Shown: positions 1-11,135, counted from the first letter of the stretch. The stretch is 64,000 nt of DNA from Symbiodinium natans (GCA_905221605.1 CAJNDS010001391.1:620476-684475); one strand, 5' to 3'. Notes: generated by a model from the sequence alone, not told the origin. Numbers and translations: made by a program.

Positions 1-180
1 CGCACACACACCAACGCGCACACACACCAACGCGCACACACCCCAACGCGCACACACACCAACGCGCACACACACCAACGCGCACACACCAACGCGCACA
101 CGCGCACACACCCCAACGCGCACACACCGCAACGCGCACACACCGCAACGCGCACACACCGCAACGCGCACACACCGCAA

Positions 181-213
<33 letters not shown>

Positions 214-719
214 CAACGCGCGCACACACCAACGCGCGCACACACCAACGCGCACACACACACCAACGCGCGCACACACCAGCGCGCGCACACACCAACG
301 CGCGCACACACCAACGCGCGCACACACCAACGCGCGCACACACCAAACGCGCGCACACACCAACGCACGCACACACCAACGCGCGCACACACCAACGCGC
401 ACACACACCACGCCACACAACGCGCACACGCGCACGCGCCACACAACGCGCACACACCCACCAACGCACCACACACCCCAACGGCACACACAACACACAC
501 CAACGCGCACACACGCACACCCACCCCACGAACCACACCACCACACCAAACCCAACACCAACACACCACCACAACGCCACAACAACACAACACACCACCA
601 CACACACACACACACACAACACACCAACACCACCCACACACCAACAACACCACACCACAACACACACACACACACAAACACACACCCACACACAACACAC
701 ACACACACACACACACCCC

Positions 720-751
<32 letters not shown>

Positions 752-923
752 ACACACACAAAACACACACACACAACACACACACACACCAACACAGACC
801 AGACACAGCACAGGCACAGGCACAGACACACCCACACACCCACACACACAACACACACAAACACACACACACACACCACACACACAAACACACCACACAC
901 ACACACACACACAACACACACAC

Positions 924-967
<44 letters not shown>

Positions 968-1042
968 AACACGCACACGCACCAACACACACCAACACAC
1001 CCCAACACACACCAGCACACACCAGCACACACCAGCGCACAC

Positions 1043-1076
<34 letters not shown>

Positions 1077-1190
1077 CAACACACCAACGCACACCAACAC
1101 GCACACGCACATTCGCGCACACGCGCTCCCACGCACACGCGGGCATCGCACATGCACACGCGCACACACGCACACACGCACGGAGACTCA
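1..1190. repeat. CA-rich satellite at window start
   Basis: Nearly pure CA/CCAACGCG satellite. Short units such as CACACACCAACGCG alternate with long (CA)n runs and change gradually along the block, so it is a decaying tandem array and not a single microsatellite. It runs off the left edge. No telomeric TTTAGGG units are present. No gene lies inside; an open frame near the right end is only repeat translated as His/Thr/Ala. Confidence 0.95.
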
Positions 1191-1369
1191 GAGACACCAT
1201 ACAACCTGAGCTTCTTTGGCCTGTCATCTGAGTGCAGGAGGAGGAAGCAGACCTCCGAGAGCTTTTGTGCACCGGGGAATGGCCACGCGCCGTCCCTTCT
1301 GAGCACCAGGCGGGCGAATTACGAGGTACTCGTGGCTACTCTCCGTTCCCTTCTTACTCTGTTCTGGTG

Positions 1370-2940
1370 TTTTGGCTCACCCCTCAGGCCTTCGAGATCG
1401 CCTCGTGGCTCTGCGTCTACGCAAGGACGGAAGAAGAAAAGCCTTCCTTAAGCAGCTTTCAGTTGCACAAACACCTGCTGCCATCCACCTGCTTGTAGCA
1501 GACACTGTAGCAAACGCAGTCTGTGCAGGCGCCCAAGCTCCTTTGGTCGTATGCTGGCATTTGTCAAGCGCGCGCACTCCGTGCTGAAGTTGCTGGGACA
1601 CTCGTCCGCACCTGGGGAGCGTGGAGGCTTGAACTCCTCGCGCTCAATTTCTCAATGTCGCCTTGAGGCAAGAACAAAGGGCGGCTGGTCCCATACTTTG
1701 AATCAGAAGACTGGATCCGGAGGCACTTCCTCCAGCTGCGCAGTATGCAAAGCTGAAACCCTCAATTGAACATGCTTGCGAACTTGGTCAGGAGTAATAT
1801 GATGTTGCGTGCGCCAACGAATGTTGACATCGGAGAGACCTACGCCGCTTGGATTGCTGTCGGCGTTTTGTGTTCACCATCGCTGTCCCTTCGTCCCTTC
1901 TCATGCCCCCGAGGTAGCCGACGAGCAGGTGCTTTGCGACTGCCTCAGCCACTTGCTGGCGGACCAGAGAGGCTGGCTTTGGATGGCGGACCTCAAGCGC
2001 CTCTTCCGTGCCCTTACTTTCAATTCTTTCAATACTCTGCCTACACTCCCGCGTTGCTGCCAAGTTGATTTAGTTGCGTGACTTTGCGTGCCGCTGGCCG
2101 AGGTGAAAGGTTTAGGGCCGAGATGAGTGAGACGGCTTTCGGGTGCGTCTCCATGACCGAGCTGTTGTCGCAGCCGTTCATTCTCGCCCGGTTCAATTTT
2201 CACAAAGACGCGCGGATGGATGTATTTGATGTGCCGGCCGTTTCCTCGTAGGCCCATCTGCCACTTCGAAAGTGCAAAGAAGAGCTAAGGACGACCGTGG
2301 CTGTGGATACCTTTGCTTCCGTCGACGAAGGCGACTAGCTAAGAGAGAATCCGTCGCCTCCATCCGCACTCTGAAGGAGCCTTGGGGGCGGCTTCTTGAT
2401 TCCGTGTTCAATGTTCTACCCAATTCAATGCCTGCAAGTGCTAGGCCGTGCTTTGGCTACGCTGTCACACTGGCTCGTAGGACAGCATGATCACCCTCGA
2501 TCAGCAGCCGGCCGTGGCGAACCATTTCCCTGCGGGCTCAATCTTGTCGTCATGCTCAAACGCCACTGCTGCACTTGATGAAGCTGCGGGCAAGCAGCTT
2601 GAGACACTTTCTTGGCAGGGGTTGCGGACACTCTCTCCCATGTACGTTCCCGCAAGTCACATTCAGACTCCGCAACGGGTGGAAGCGTCGCCATGCGGTT
2701 CTCCCAGCAAAGATGCAGTGCCTAATCTCCTGGCGGAGAGCGTGCATGGAAGGCGGGGGGTTTGGCTGACATTGGATGACGTGCGACGTGCGTGCGAGTT
2801 GATGCATGGCAGACCGATTGAGAGCCTTCGGAGGCCTCAGGAAGCAAGCGAAGCCAGAGATGATGCGGAGAATGATGTGGAGAACGCGGAAGCCGCCGTC
2901 GCTGAAATGTCGTGTTGGCTTCGTGACTTCACGTAGCTAC
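1370..2940 (+). CDS. Unrecognised multi-exon gene (coding-like exons)
   Basis: I do not recognise this gene. Coding-like pieces on the plus strand are: about 1389-1498 (after CCCTCAG|G, starting AFEIASWLCVYARTEEEK); about 1680-1752 (GRLVPYFESEDWIRRHF); about 1908-2025 (EVADEQVLCDCLSHLL followed by GWLWMADLKRLFRAL); about 2123-2251 (TELLSQPFILARFNFHKDAR); and 2487-2936, a 149-codon open frame ending at a stop, with WLTLDDVRRACELMHGR and an acidic tail rich in Glu and Ala. Several pieces share a helical, Leu/Arg-rich pattern that could be repeated winged-helix-like modules, but this is inference. Frames change between pieces, so introns or decay are required. The 2487-2936 segment may be the last exon. 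Its use of Ala, Glu and Asp is protein-like rather than repeat-like. Confidence 0.4.
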
Positions 2941-4167
2941 GTGTATGACGTGTGTTGAGGGCTGCATTTGTGGAGGCACTTGTCACGGATGTTCGGGGAA
3001 TCTCGCCCTTGCCACCCTGGTGCTCGGTGAAGCATACCTTCATCAATTGCGATGGAGAGCCTCGTCTTCAGCTAAGGTGGTGGCTTTTGATGTAGACTTC
3101 GGTGTCATCCATGTAACAGGTTCGAAACGACTGCTCTCTGACGTCGCGCTCTCACTCGGCCCCCTCACGTTCTGATGATGTGGCTCGTGACGTAGGGCAC
3201 TGGACGAAATTCGACTAGTGCAAGCTAGTGCTGCTAGCCAGCGGCTCATCTTCAATGTGGTGATGTGTGCTACCATGGCCGAATTCCGGCAGCGCAGCGC
3301 TGCACAGCGCTGTGCAATCGTTGAATCGCTCGGTCTGACCTTCTCATTTTGGTGTGGCCGAGGTCGTTTCTGAGCATATTTCAAGCATTTGAGTCAAGTT
3401 TTCTGTCAAGCCTTTCTGGTATGGGAGGCCAGAAAAGGCTCGACGGCTAGACCTTAGAAGCTTCAAGGCTCCCTGAAATCTGTGAGAGTCACTTGGCACA
3501 GCTGTGAATTTGATTTGTGTCTCAGCCCCTGCGCTGAGCAACACGTGTCGTGCAAGGCACGCGTTTGCATGTGAATATTTGGGCATTATCTGACAGGGAT
3601 CTACTGACAGGTCGAAGCGGCAAAATATTCTACGAGCCAGGGTGCATGCATGTGCTCCTGGACGCAGAGAACTATCCGGCGTAGTTTTGTGGTTGGCTTT
3701 TGGGTGTACTGTGCTGTCCGGCTGCCAGAGCTGGGCGGACAATGACCAACCCAGTCAGCCAAGCGTACTCGTAGATGGATGTGGAGCTGTTCAGCCTCAA
3801 GCCAAGCCTCAAGCCTGGCTTGGCGTTCCAAAGATGCCCCTCGCCATCCCAGAAGAAGTTGACCTGCCCCTGCCTGAGCACGGAACGCAAGAAGGAAACT
3901 CGCGCGCGGGGTTGATGCCTTGAAGGCCGGATGGAGGCCTGCGGAGCAGCCAGTGGCGGCTGCTTGTGGAGGAGCTCCGCGAAGGTTAAGTGACTTTCGT
4001 ATTCGCCATCCCTTGCAGAGTGATCACCAAGCCTGAAAACGCTGACGAGTTCCAGGAGCATGATTGTTTGAATGCTAAACTCAGAGTAGACAGCACGCAT
4101 CCACAGAGTCCGTGTCCATAGAACGAATGCGTGTATATATGCCTCAAATTCTATTCTTCAGGTTCTT
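2941..4167. other. Region upstream of the P450, no gene called
   Basis: No recognisable domain on either strand. A 93-codon open frame at 3642-3923 contains a hydrophobic stretch and a cysteine, but it overlaps a short imperfect repeat (CAAGCCTCAAGCC at about 3798-3815) and has no splice or family support. The last 200 bases before 4168 probably contain the promoter or 5' leader of the P450; dinoflagellate promoters lack a reliable motif, so none is marked. Confidence 0.5.
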
Positions 4168-6726
4168 TTGCGAGCATGGTTCAAGAGTAGCAGAGTCAGC
4201 AGAGTAGTCGGTATGCCCAGCATCGGGGCAGTGGATGTTCCCAATTGGTGCGTGGCGGCTGGGGTGGCTGGGGCGGCTGTTCTTACACCCGCTGCCATCT
4301 ATGCCTACCTCGTACGACAGTGTCGAGCACGTCAAGCCCTCTTTGCTGAAATACCTCAGCCAAAAGAGCCAGGACCTATCTTCGCTGGCATTGCTGAGTT
4401 GCAAAGGATCCAAGGGGGGCACTCACCGGTGGAGCCTATGAAGGAGCACTTCAAGGACTTGGGGCTTACTTGGGGTGGTACGCCTGCCAGTGTGGCCTTT
4501 TTCCTCAGTTGGAGTTCATGCTCTTTACGGCGGATCCTGCCATCATCGCAGAGATTCAATCCAAGAAGGATGTCTTCCATTCGCGCCACAGCGGGACCGC
4601 CTTTGCTACCACCATTCCCGAGGGCATGCTGGCTTTGCGAAGTGATGGTCCTCAATCTCCATGGGCTCTTCACCGCAGGTTGATTGCGCCTTTGCTCAGT
4701 GACAGGTTCTTGGAGGGTTATTCGTCCCGGGTCTCCGACAAGGCTGACATGTTACGCTTCGTGCTCAACGCAAACAAGAGGGAGAGGTGGAGTGTGACAT
4801 CCAGAATCTAGGGACCCAGAGTAGCCCCTTATTCCCTTATTTTAGTGTTTAGGCTCCCTTATGAGCCCCCTTTAAAATCAAAAGGGCACCTTTTTTGTTC
4901 CTAGGTTACTCCTGGGTCTAGGAATTTCTTGAAGCTTGTGACCCTCGACATCATTGGCAGCCTTGGCTTTGGCTTCGATTCCAAGGCGACAATGACACTT
5001 AAGGATACTTGGGAATATTTTCCTTTTTTTGTATTGTAATTCCTAAAAAACAGCAAAAAACCCAATTTTGGTGTACTATAATACCTCAGAAACAGCAAAA
5101 ATGTATTTTTTGCTAGGGTTCCAAGTTCAGCATAGGACACTTCTTCCAGAACAGCATCCAAAAGCCTTGAGCAAAGCAGACGCTGAGAAGCAGCTTTCGT
5201 TCCCATGGCTTTGCTCCAGCTCCTTTTTGAGTTGCGAAAGTAGATGAGCTCAGAAGAATCATGTATGCTCACCTAGGTACTTTCTTTTGAGCGCATGTCT
5301 GCTATCTGCTATTCCCTTCTTCGACAATCATGTAGACCCTAAACTCTTAACCCTAGTTAAACCCTGTACAACATGTCACTGGTGAGGTTTTCCGTGGCAA
5401 GCGAGGTGGTGCTCTCTGAGACACAACTGCGCACGGGTGAGCCAAGCTTGGCGAGGTATTGGCCTCCGCGCTACATGCGCTGGCTCGTGCGCAGAAGGTG
5501 CTGGGCAAGTACATTGATGCAGTCTTGGGCACTGACATCGTTGACCAGTCGGGGCTGAACATGCTCAAGGCCATGCAGGATGCTCATGAGGAAGGTAGGA
5601 AGATGAGCAAGTCGGAGCTGCCTGGATTTGTTTCAGATCCCTAAGGTTAAATCGCCTTACGGTTCTCACGTTTTATGTTCCGGTTGCTTCAGCAACTCCA
5701 AGGCTACGGGCTGAAATTCTCACTTTGCTGCAGGCGGGCCACGAGACCACAGGCTACACGACGTAATGGGCACTGTTCGAGGTGGCTCGCAGTCCTGAGG
5801 TGCCACTTGGGAAAAAACATGACGGCAAAAAAGGTACTATAGGGGTCAAAATAACTACGAATAATATTCCCTTATGGCCCCTTTGTAATTGTACTATTAT
5901 AATAACCCCCAAAACCCTGTTCTAATTATTAAGGTGCCTATATTATTCAAGAACAAACTGAAAGGAAACACATGTCTCCTTCGCAGTCCTGAGGTGCAAG
6001 AAAAGGTTCTTGCAGAAACAACTGCCCACGATCTGGACAACATGCCGTTGCTTGGTACTGTAGCCCAGTGGTACCCTTTACCCTTTTTTTTGGTTCTGGT
6101 CTCCCTGTTGAAGTAACCAACCAACAAAAGGTTACCCTTGTCATAATTAGGGCTACTGGTCTACCAAGGTTGACCCGTGTTCAGGACTCGCTGCCTTATA
6201 CCTGGTTGGTGTGGCAGGAGGCTCTTCGCTTACACCCGACACTCATTCAACATGCACGCCAAGCAGAGGCTGACGTGACATTGGGTGGGAAGTACCCTAT
6301 TCCAAGGGGCACGTTTATCAGTATATGCCAGGTGATGTTGGCACACAGTGAAGAAATGTGGGGAAGCGATGTGATGTCCTTTCGTCCTGAGAGAATGGAA
6401 ACTGGGATGCACAGTAGTACCCTTATTCACCCTTATTGAGGGGTTTAGGTTCCCTTACAAACCCCTTCAAGCAAAAAAGGGCGCCCTTTTTCATCCTAGG
6501 TTTTTGGGCAGCCTAGGAACAAGGTTACCCAGACATGCACCTCCCGTTTGGCTTCGGTAATCGCGCGTGCATCGGCAAGAGGCTTGCCTACGTGGAGGGT
6601 GTCTACTTGCTGGCCTTTATCGTGAAGAACTTCAATCTCCGCATCCTGGAGGGTTCGCCATCTCCCACCAAGAAAGTTTCAGTCGTAACATTCGCGGAGG
6701 AGGGAATCAATTTGTTAATATTCTAG
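4168..6726 (+). CDS. Cytochrome P450, multi-exon, carrying disruptions
   Basis: Heme-thiolate monooxygenase, probably membrane anchored: the N-terminus has a hydrophobic helix (NWCVAAGVAGAAVLTPAAIY). All landmark motifs appear in order: I-helix AGHETTGYT at 5732-5760, K-helix ExxR as WQEALRLHP at about 6215-6240, PERME, and the heme loop FGFGNRACIG at about 6547-6577 with its Cys ligand. Proposed exons: 4168-4468, 4470-4803, 4922-5003, 5456-5640, 5703-5799, 5994-6059, 6185-6413, 6533-6726 (stop TAG). Translation is continuous across the junctions 4803/4922, 5799/5994, 6059/6185 and 6413/6533. Damage: a one-base frame change near 4468, another near 4788 (two extra bases restore EVECDIQN), and TAA at 5764-5766 just before WALFEVARSPE. 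It is therefore either a young pseudogene or carries assembly errors. The start could also be the Met at 4213, directly before the anchor. Subfamily was not assigned. Confidence 0.85.
4804..4921 (+). mobile_element. Introner-like intron in the P450 (GA donor, TIRs)
   Basis: 118-bp intron. Reading is restored by CA|GAATC ... GTCTAG|GAAT, giving DIQNFLKLVTLDIIG, so the donor is GA and the acceptor AG|G. The ends form an imperfect terminal inverted repeat: GACCCAGAGTAGCC (4813-4826) against GGTTACTCCTGGGTC (4904-4918), with one gap and one mismatch. CTAGG or AGAAT lies at both edges, consistent with a target duplication. Inside are two small hairpins (GGCTC/GAGCC and CCCTTT/AAAGGG). About 90 bases are clearly homologous to the intron at 6414-6532. 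Confidence 0.7.
5004..5455 (+). other. Long P450 intron, AT-rich
   Basis: Separates the exon ending GFGFDSKA from the exon starting VLASALHALARAQ after GGCGAG|G. It contains two copies of AACAGCAAAAA about 45 bases apart (near 5051 and 5091) and short runs of T. The donor is uncertain; GA or GC after TCCAAG are both possible. No coding signal was found apart from a weak open frame at 5373-5430. Confidence 0.45.
5800..5993 (+). mobile_element. Introner-like insertion with 17-bp direct repeats
   Basis: GT-AG intron of 194 bp between GAG|GTGCC and CCTGAG|GTGCAA, joining ARSPE to VQEKVLAE. The 17-base sequence TCGCAGTCCTGAGGTGC occurs exactly at 5787-5803 and again at 5981-5997. One copy is exon that precedes the intron and the other ends it, which is what a target-site duplication that supplied a splice site would leave. 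The core TTCCCTTATGGCCCCTTTGTAA (about 5865-5890) resembles the matching part of the introns at 4804 and 6414. Confidence 0.7.
6060..6184 (+). mobile_element. Introner-like intron in the P450 (GT-AG)
   Basis: 125-bp intron, ACT|GTAGCCC ... GTTCAG|GACTCG, joining NMPLLGT to DSLPYTWLVWQEALR in frame. It begins GTAGCCC and contains GGTACCCTTTACCC close to the 5' end, like the start of the 6414 intron (GTAGTACCCTTATTCACCC). GGGCTACTGG near the 3' end is the approximate inverse of the 5' end. It is less clearly related than the other members. Confidence 0.5.
6414..6532 (+). mobile_element. Introner-like intron before the heme-loop exon
   Basis: 119-bp GT-AG intron, CACA|GTAGTACCC ... GTTACCCAG|ACATGCAC, keeping frame into HLPFGFGNRACIG. 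ATGCAC is duplicated at 6407-6412 and 6535-6540. It shares the ordered blocks CCCTTATT, GGGTTTAGG, TCCCTTA, ACCCCTT, AAAAAGGGCGCC and CCTAGGTT with the 4804 intron, so the two introns have a common ancestor. Confidence 0.7.
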
Positions 6727-6785
6727 CGCACTTAATCGAGTTCCCCGTGCTGTTTGGTGAGATCTCCGGCTTTCCCAACTTTCCC

Positions 6786-6882
6786 CACGCTTTTGGACCA
6801 GCGCGATTTCGGGTTAGCCATCGGCTTTCCCCACGTTCCGTTCTCCACGCTTTTGGACCAGTGCGATTTCGGGTTAGCCGCG
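6786..6882 (+). repeat. Two-copy tandem repeat, about 62 bp
   Basis: CCACGCTTTTGGACCAG followed by CGATTTCGGGTTAGCC occurs twice, starting near 6786 and 6848, with only small changes. It lies just 3' of the P450 stop and may belong to its trailer. Confidence 0.85.
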
Positions 6883-7710
6883 GAGAAGAGTAAAATGGAC
6901 GCCAACATCACTAAGTAAAGCACATGCACGGAAGGGGATTCTTCTCATGGCTCCTATCTTTGGCTTGTCCTTAGCCTTAGTTTCTAGCTAACCCCCGACA
7001 CAAGACAGAAGCAGCCTGCAGGGCTACCGTGCCGGGCTGCGCCATTCGGAGCGAGGCTGCACGCAGGAGGCCGCGGTGTGCTCCTTAATTTTTGACCATC
7101 CATCTTTTGTTGTTTGACGTTTTGTTGTTTGCCAGGATTTCTTTTGTCACACCGCTGTGTGGTGGGTCAGACAGGCGAGAAGTAGACGGGTCCCAGTTTT
7201 CTTTCGGACAGGTGTGGCTGGCGCTGCTGTTGCTCGTCTTCGCGGTGGCGGCTTTGGGAGCCCGCTGGTACTTCCAGGCCTTTTTTTTTCGGCGCGGCAT
7301 TCTAAGCGCTAAGCGTGCTCTGTTCACTCTTTGCACCTTTTGCACTTTTGTTTCTTGCACTCCTCGCACTCTTTGCACTCCTTGCACACTTTGCACTCTT
7401 TGTGCCCACGTCGGGGCTGTCTCGGACTGCGCTGCGTTTGCCACGGCGCCCTTAAATTTTCAAATTTTCAATTAGCATGTCGCAAGGGGAGATGCGCATC
7501 CCGAGGCACGGAGTGGCTGATGACTTTGTGAGAGTGACGGAGTGACAGTTGCAAAGGGCAATGTCCATCAGGCCCAAGTGAGGACCCTTGGGCCCTGGAG
7601 CTGCAGTCTTTGGAGGCAGGTCTGCGAGATGCTGCCGCGCTACACTCAGGATCTAAAGAACCCCATGGCTGACATAGCATGCTGTTTTGCTCTACGAAGT
7701 CTAAGACGCT
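6883..7710. other. Spacer with a TTGCAC short repeat
   Basis: No gene recognised. From about 7323 to 7405 a 9-base motif close to CTTTGCACT is repeated irregularly, about nine times. Open frames across it (7092-7475) translate to Cys/Thr/Leu repeats and are not believed. Confidence 0.55.
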
Positions 7711-8657
7711 GTGCCTGGCAACGTGCCCCTGAGGCCCCTGCGATCTCCCGGAACTTCCCCCCCACAGCAAGGATCACCCACGTCAGTCCCCACACGGCCA
7801 GAGTCATCTACTTCCGTCTCCACAGAGCTTTGGTCGGTCTTCCTGCCCACAGAGACCGGTTCACCTGTGTCCGTCCGCACCCCCCTCACACAGCAAGGAT
7901 CACCCACGTCAGTCTCCACACGGCCAGAGTCATCTACTTCCGTCTCCACAGAGCTTTGGTCGGTCTTCCTGCCCACAGAGACCGGTTCACCTGTGTCCGT
8001 CCGCGCAGGGCTCGGGGCAGCCGAGTCCGTCCCCACCCAAGCGGGGTCACATGTCATGTCTGTCCCCACGGAGCTCCCCACGGAGCTCGGGTCACAAGCG
8101 GGGTCACCGCGCACGGCCCCGCCAAGCGTGGGGGCCGCCATTGGCGCGCTTTTCCTCCAAAGGCCAAACCTTCCACACCGTGATGACGAGGAGCTTGTTT
8201 TACATAGTCAGAAGCTTGCGCGCTGTTACATCACACGTTTTCAGGACTGGAAGCCTGATGCAGGCGATCCCAGGAGCGAGAAGTGGGACGAGGTGCGCAG
8301 ACCGAAGGAGTTGAGCCTGAAACAGCTAAGCGTCCATGGGAGGCAGAGCCAAAGGTCGAGCTGTGGTTCGAAACCAAGGAGCATGCTGCCAAACTGTGCA
8401 ACTGTGCCTCTGTCCTTGCCGATGCTTGTTCAGCTTATGATTACAACCTGAACAATGTGCACAGCACGCGCTTCAGTGCGCAGCTATCGCAGGACCTCAA
8501 AAGCCTATGCCGCTTTGCCAGGGTGCACGAAGCGCGCCTTCATCATGCGACGCAGCGAGGCGTGACGTCATGTAATGGTGACTGGTCGCAGTCTATACCG
8601 ATACAGCTTTTCCGATGTCCCACGGTTCCAGGCCTTGTGGGTGGGTCCTTGGCTTGA
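7711..8657 (+). CDS. Coding-like region with SVPTE-type repeats, unrecognised
   Basis: An open frame of 246 codons (7711-8451) contains two nearly identical units of about 125 bp (about 7768-7893 and 7894-8010). They encode Ser/Thr/Pro-rich repeats with SVPT, SVST and ESSTSVSTELWSVFLPTE. After them comes a non-repetitive, acidic/basic stretch (DDEELVLHSQKLARCYITRF, then DWKPDAGDPRSEKWDEVRR). Near 8290 the protein-like sequence passes to another frame (ORF 8283-8657: PKVELWFETKEHAAKL, then SVLADACSAYDYNLNNVHS), so an intron or frame break lies there. No family is recognised. The repeat part could equally be a minisatellite that happens to be open; the 8170-8560 part looks more like real protein. 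Confidence 0.4.
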
Positions 8658-8810
8658 GGCTGCTGATGCTGAGGCACGTTGGGATGGGTAAATGGCTGAC
8701 TTTCTATTATTGTCCATTATTGTTGGCTACCGACTGCCGCCGACCCCAGAAGAGTCCCGCGGACGGCACTGCGGAGAAGATGCACCGGAGCCCCTTTACA
8801 CACTTCATTT

Positions 8811-9035
8811 CAAGGGGGGGGGGGTTGGGTTGGAGGTAGGGGGGCGGGAAGGGTGGGAATGAGCGGGGGCGCCCTTAAAACGCTTCCCTTTCCACTTGAA
8901 GGGGGTTGGGTTGGAGGTAGGCCTTGGGGAAGGGTGGGGGGGCGGAAAGGGCGGGGGCAGCGGGGGCGTGGGCATGCGCTGGAGCCCCTGTTGGGGGGGG
9001 GGGGTTGGTGGGGTGAGGATAGGCGAGGGGGGGGC
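8811..9035 (+). repeat. G-rich tract
   Basis: Many runs of three to twelve G on the plus strand, with a partly repeated block GGGTTGGGTTGGAGGTAGG at 8820 and 8905. Four or more G runs close together could form G-quadruplexes. No coding is claimed. Confidence 0.85.
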
Positions 9036-10558
9036 TATGGATCTTCACTTACGCAGCTCTGGCGGATATCATTCAGGCATTCCCCGCCTCTTTTAACACA
9101 GCCAGAATGAGCTGCAGCGAATCAGTCCTTTAAATTGGGCGGTGACATGCATCGCAGCTATGAGAGGTTACATCGCCGGTTCCGTCCAACCCCATCTACT
9201 GCCATGCTCGAGCACGTGCTGTCCTCCTGCGTGACGGCGGGAGGTGTCGTGGAAGCACATTGCGGGAGATATGCCCTTGTGGATGCTCCCAAAAGCCATG
9301 TCTCTGTAGAACCTTGTGGATGAGGTTTCTGCAGATGAATTGTCAAATCACACGCCAAGGCTTTGGCGCCTGCCCGAAAATTGTGGCTTCGGACGGCTCC
9401 GGTTTGCGTCCGCCGGCCAACGACCAAAACCAAGGCCTTCAGCAGCACGCTGAAAATGGTTGTACCGGGCAGCTGCTTCCATTTGTGTGTTGTTATCAGG
9501 CTGGCAGGATACCAGCAGATTGGGAACAACCTTCTGAAGTGTTCAGGCTTGTTCAGGCTGGGGGTCAGCTTTTGACATATCAAGTCACCTATCACACTCT
9601 AGGCACTAGTCTACACCATTGCCTGCAAGTTGCTGTGCGGCATGTCTCAAAAGCGGAAGCTGAGTGCAACTGCCCAACTCAATTCTTGCAACCCTCGACA
9701 ACAACTCGACAACATTGGCAGGCGGTGCCTGGACGAGCGCGCGGGCTCCGCCGTGACAGATGTTCAACATCCCCCAGATCACAAGGCACATATCTGTCGA
9801 CTTCTCGTGTACAGGGCAACCCAAAAGCACGCCTTCAATGAGAAGTAGCCTCCCAACGTCAGGCTTTGCGGGATTGCACATCGCTCTTCGGCAGGCGCCA
9901 GTTGTGCAAAGGGTCTTGCGTTGTGCGGGGAAGCGACTGTGCGCCACGTTTGTGTTTGTGAAGCGTGACACGTGGAATGCGAGGAGTCTCTGCAGAAGAG
10001 TGTTGTGTAAATAAGCGCAGTGGAATCCCACTAGAGTTCATCCTGCCATGGCCGCCGCAGGTCATGGCCGACTGAGGTTAGAGAGGGTTAGAGCTTGAAG
10101 TGCCCTGTCCACAAGACTGGCAATGTTGCATACACGTGCCTCTCTTGACAGTCCTGTGCCCCCAAACCTGCGCGTTATCGAGAGTGCTCGTTTTTGAGAG
10201 TTTGGGGGAGGTCCGAACGCCTTTCATCCTGGTGCTGCAACACGATCGGCCGTGCCTTCGTCCCCTCGATTCCTCGATGGCTCAGGCACAAAGAGGGAGT
10301 TCGGCTGTGGGCAGCGGATTGCAAACCCTGAAAACCCGCCGAAACCGCGCTGTTTGCAAGGCATCCTCAGGGCGATGCTGGTCTGCTCCAGCCTGAAGTA
10401 TGTGGGCCTACCGACCAAGGCTTGGTTCCTGGGAACTCAGGCAGGGGGACAACAGAAGGGGCTTAGTCGGGTGCTTTAGAGGGTTGGCATGCTTTCTCTA
10501 CACGGAAGCAAAGCTGCCCAGCACCTCCAATTTAAGATGCCTATAGCTTCTGGCGCTG
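9036..10558. other. No recognisable gene
   Basis: Several medium open frames overlap here on both strands (for example 9260-9841 plus and 9606-10031 minus), but none shows a family motif, a convincing splice structure or a repeated domain. Composition is unremarkable. I see nothing that can be named. Confidence 0.5.
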
Positions 10559-10564
10559 GTGCTT

Positions 10565-10657
10565 AAGGGTTCAGATGTTCAGGAGGGGGCGGCGGGGAGG
10601 GGGTTCAGGGGGCGGCGGGGAGGGGGTTCAGGTGGGGGGGGGGGGGGGGGGGGGGCA
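10565..10657 (+). repeat. G-rich tract with poly-G run
   Basis: GGCGGGGAGGGGGTTCAGG occurs twice, followed by an uninterrupted G run of about 20 bases near 10634-10656. Same kind of tract as at 32268, 39889 and 20613. Confidence 0.9.
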
Positions 10658-10904
10658 AAGGTGGCCATGTTGCAAGGAGCATCCCGTCGTCGCAGACTAG
10701 CTACCATGAAAGGGGCTTCCCCGGCGCGACCCCAAAAGCGGGGTCGACCGAAATTGTTTGATTCTTAGGCGTTTTATGCACATCTTGGATCGGGTCGGCG
10801 GATAAGGGCCCTTTTATTTTAGGAGCATATTTTCGGCCTAGCAGCACGGGCCGGCCCCCGCCTCCTAAAGCACGAGTACGACACCTCGAACCTTGCACTG
10901 TCTT

Positions 10905-11070
10905 CTCTTCCACTTTCTTTGTCTTTTGTCTTTCTCGCTCTCCCTCTCTCCCCCCCTCTCTCTCTCTCTCTTCTCTCCCTCCCTCTTTCTCTGTCTCTGC
11001 TTCCTCTTCTCTTTACCTTTTCTCTTTTGCTTTAACTTTCTCCTCTTATTTCTCTTGCGCTTCCTCCTTC
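10905..11070 (+). repeat. Pyrimidine (CT) tract
   Basis: About 165 bases almost wholly C and T on the plus strand, with CTCTCTCT runs. The 192-codon open frame over it is a low-complexity artefact. Confidence 0.85.
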
Positions 11071-11135
11071 CCCACATCTTTGTGTGGGGTTCTTACTTTT
11101 GGGGCTGTCCCGCCTTCCTTCCTTCCTCCTTTTGG

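Noticed and set aside
1-1190. Telomere or subtelomere at the window start
   Set aside because: No TTTAGGG-type repeat; CA-rich satellites occur internally in such genomes.
3642-3923. Secreted or lipoprotein-like 93-codon frame
   Set aside because: No splice, family or composition support; overlaps a short repeat, with an equally long frame on the other strand.
7701-8141. 146-codon minus-strand frame
   Set aside because: Shadow of the 125-bp repeat in the plus-strand region.
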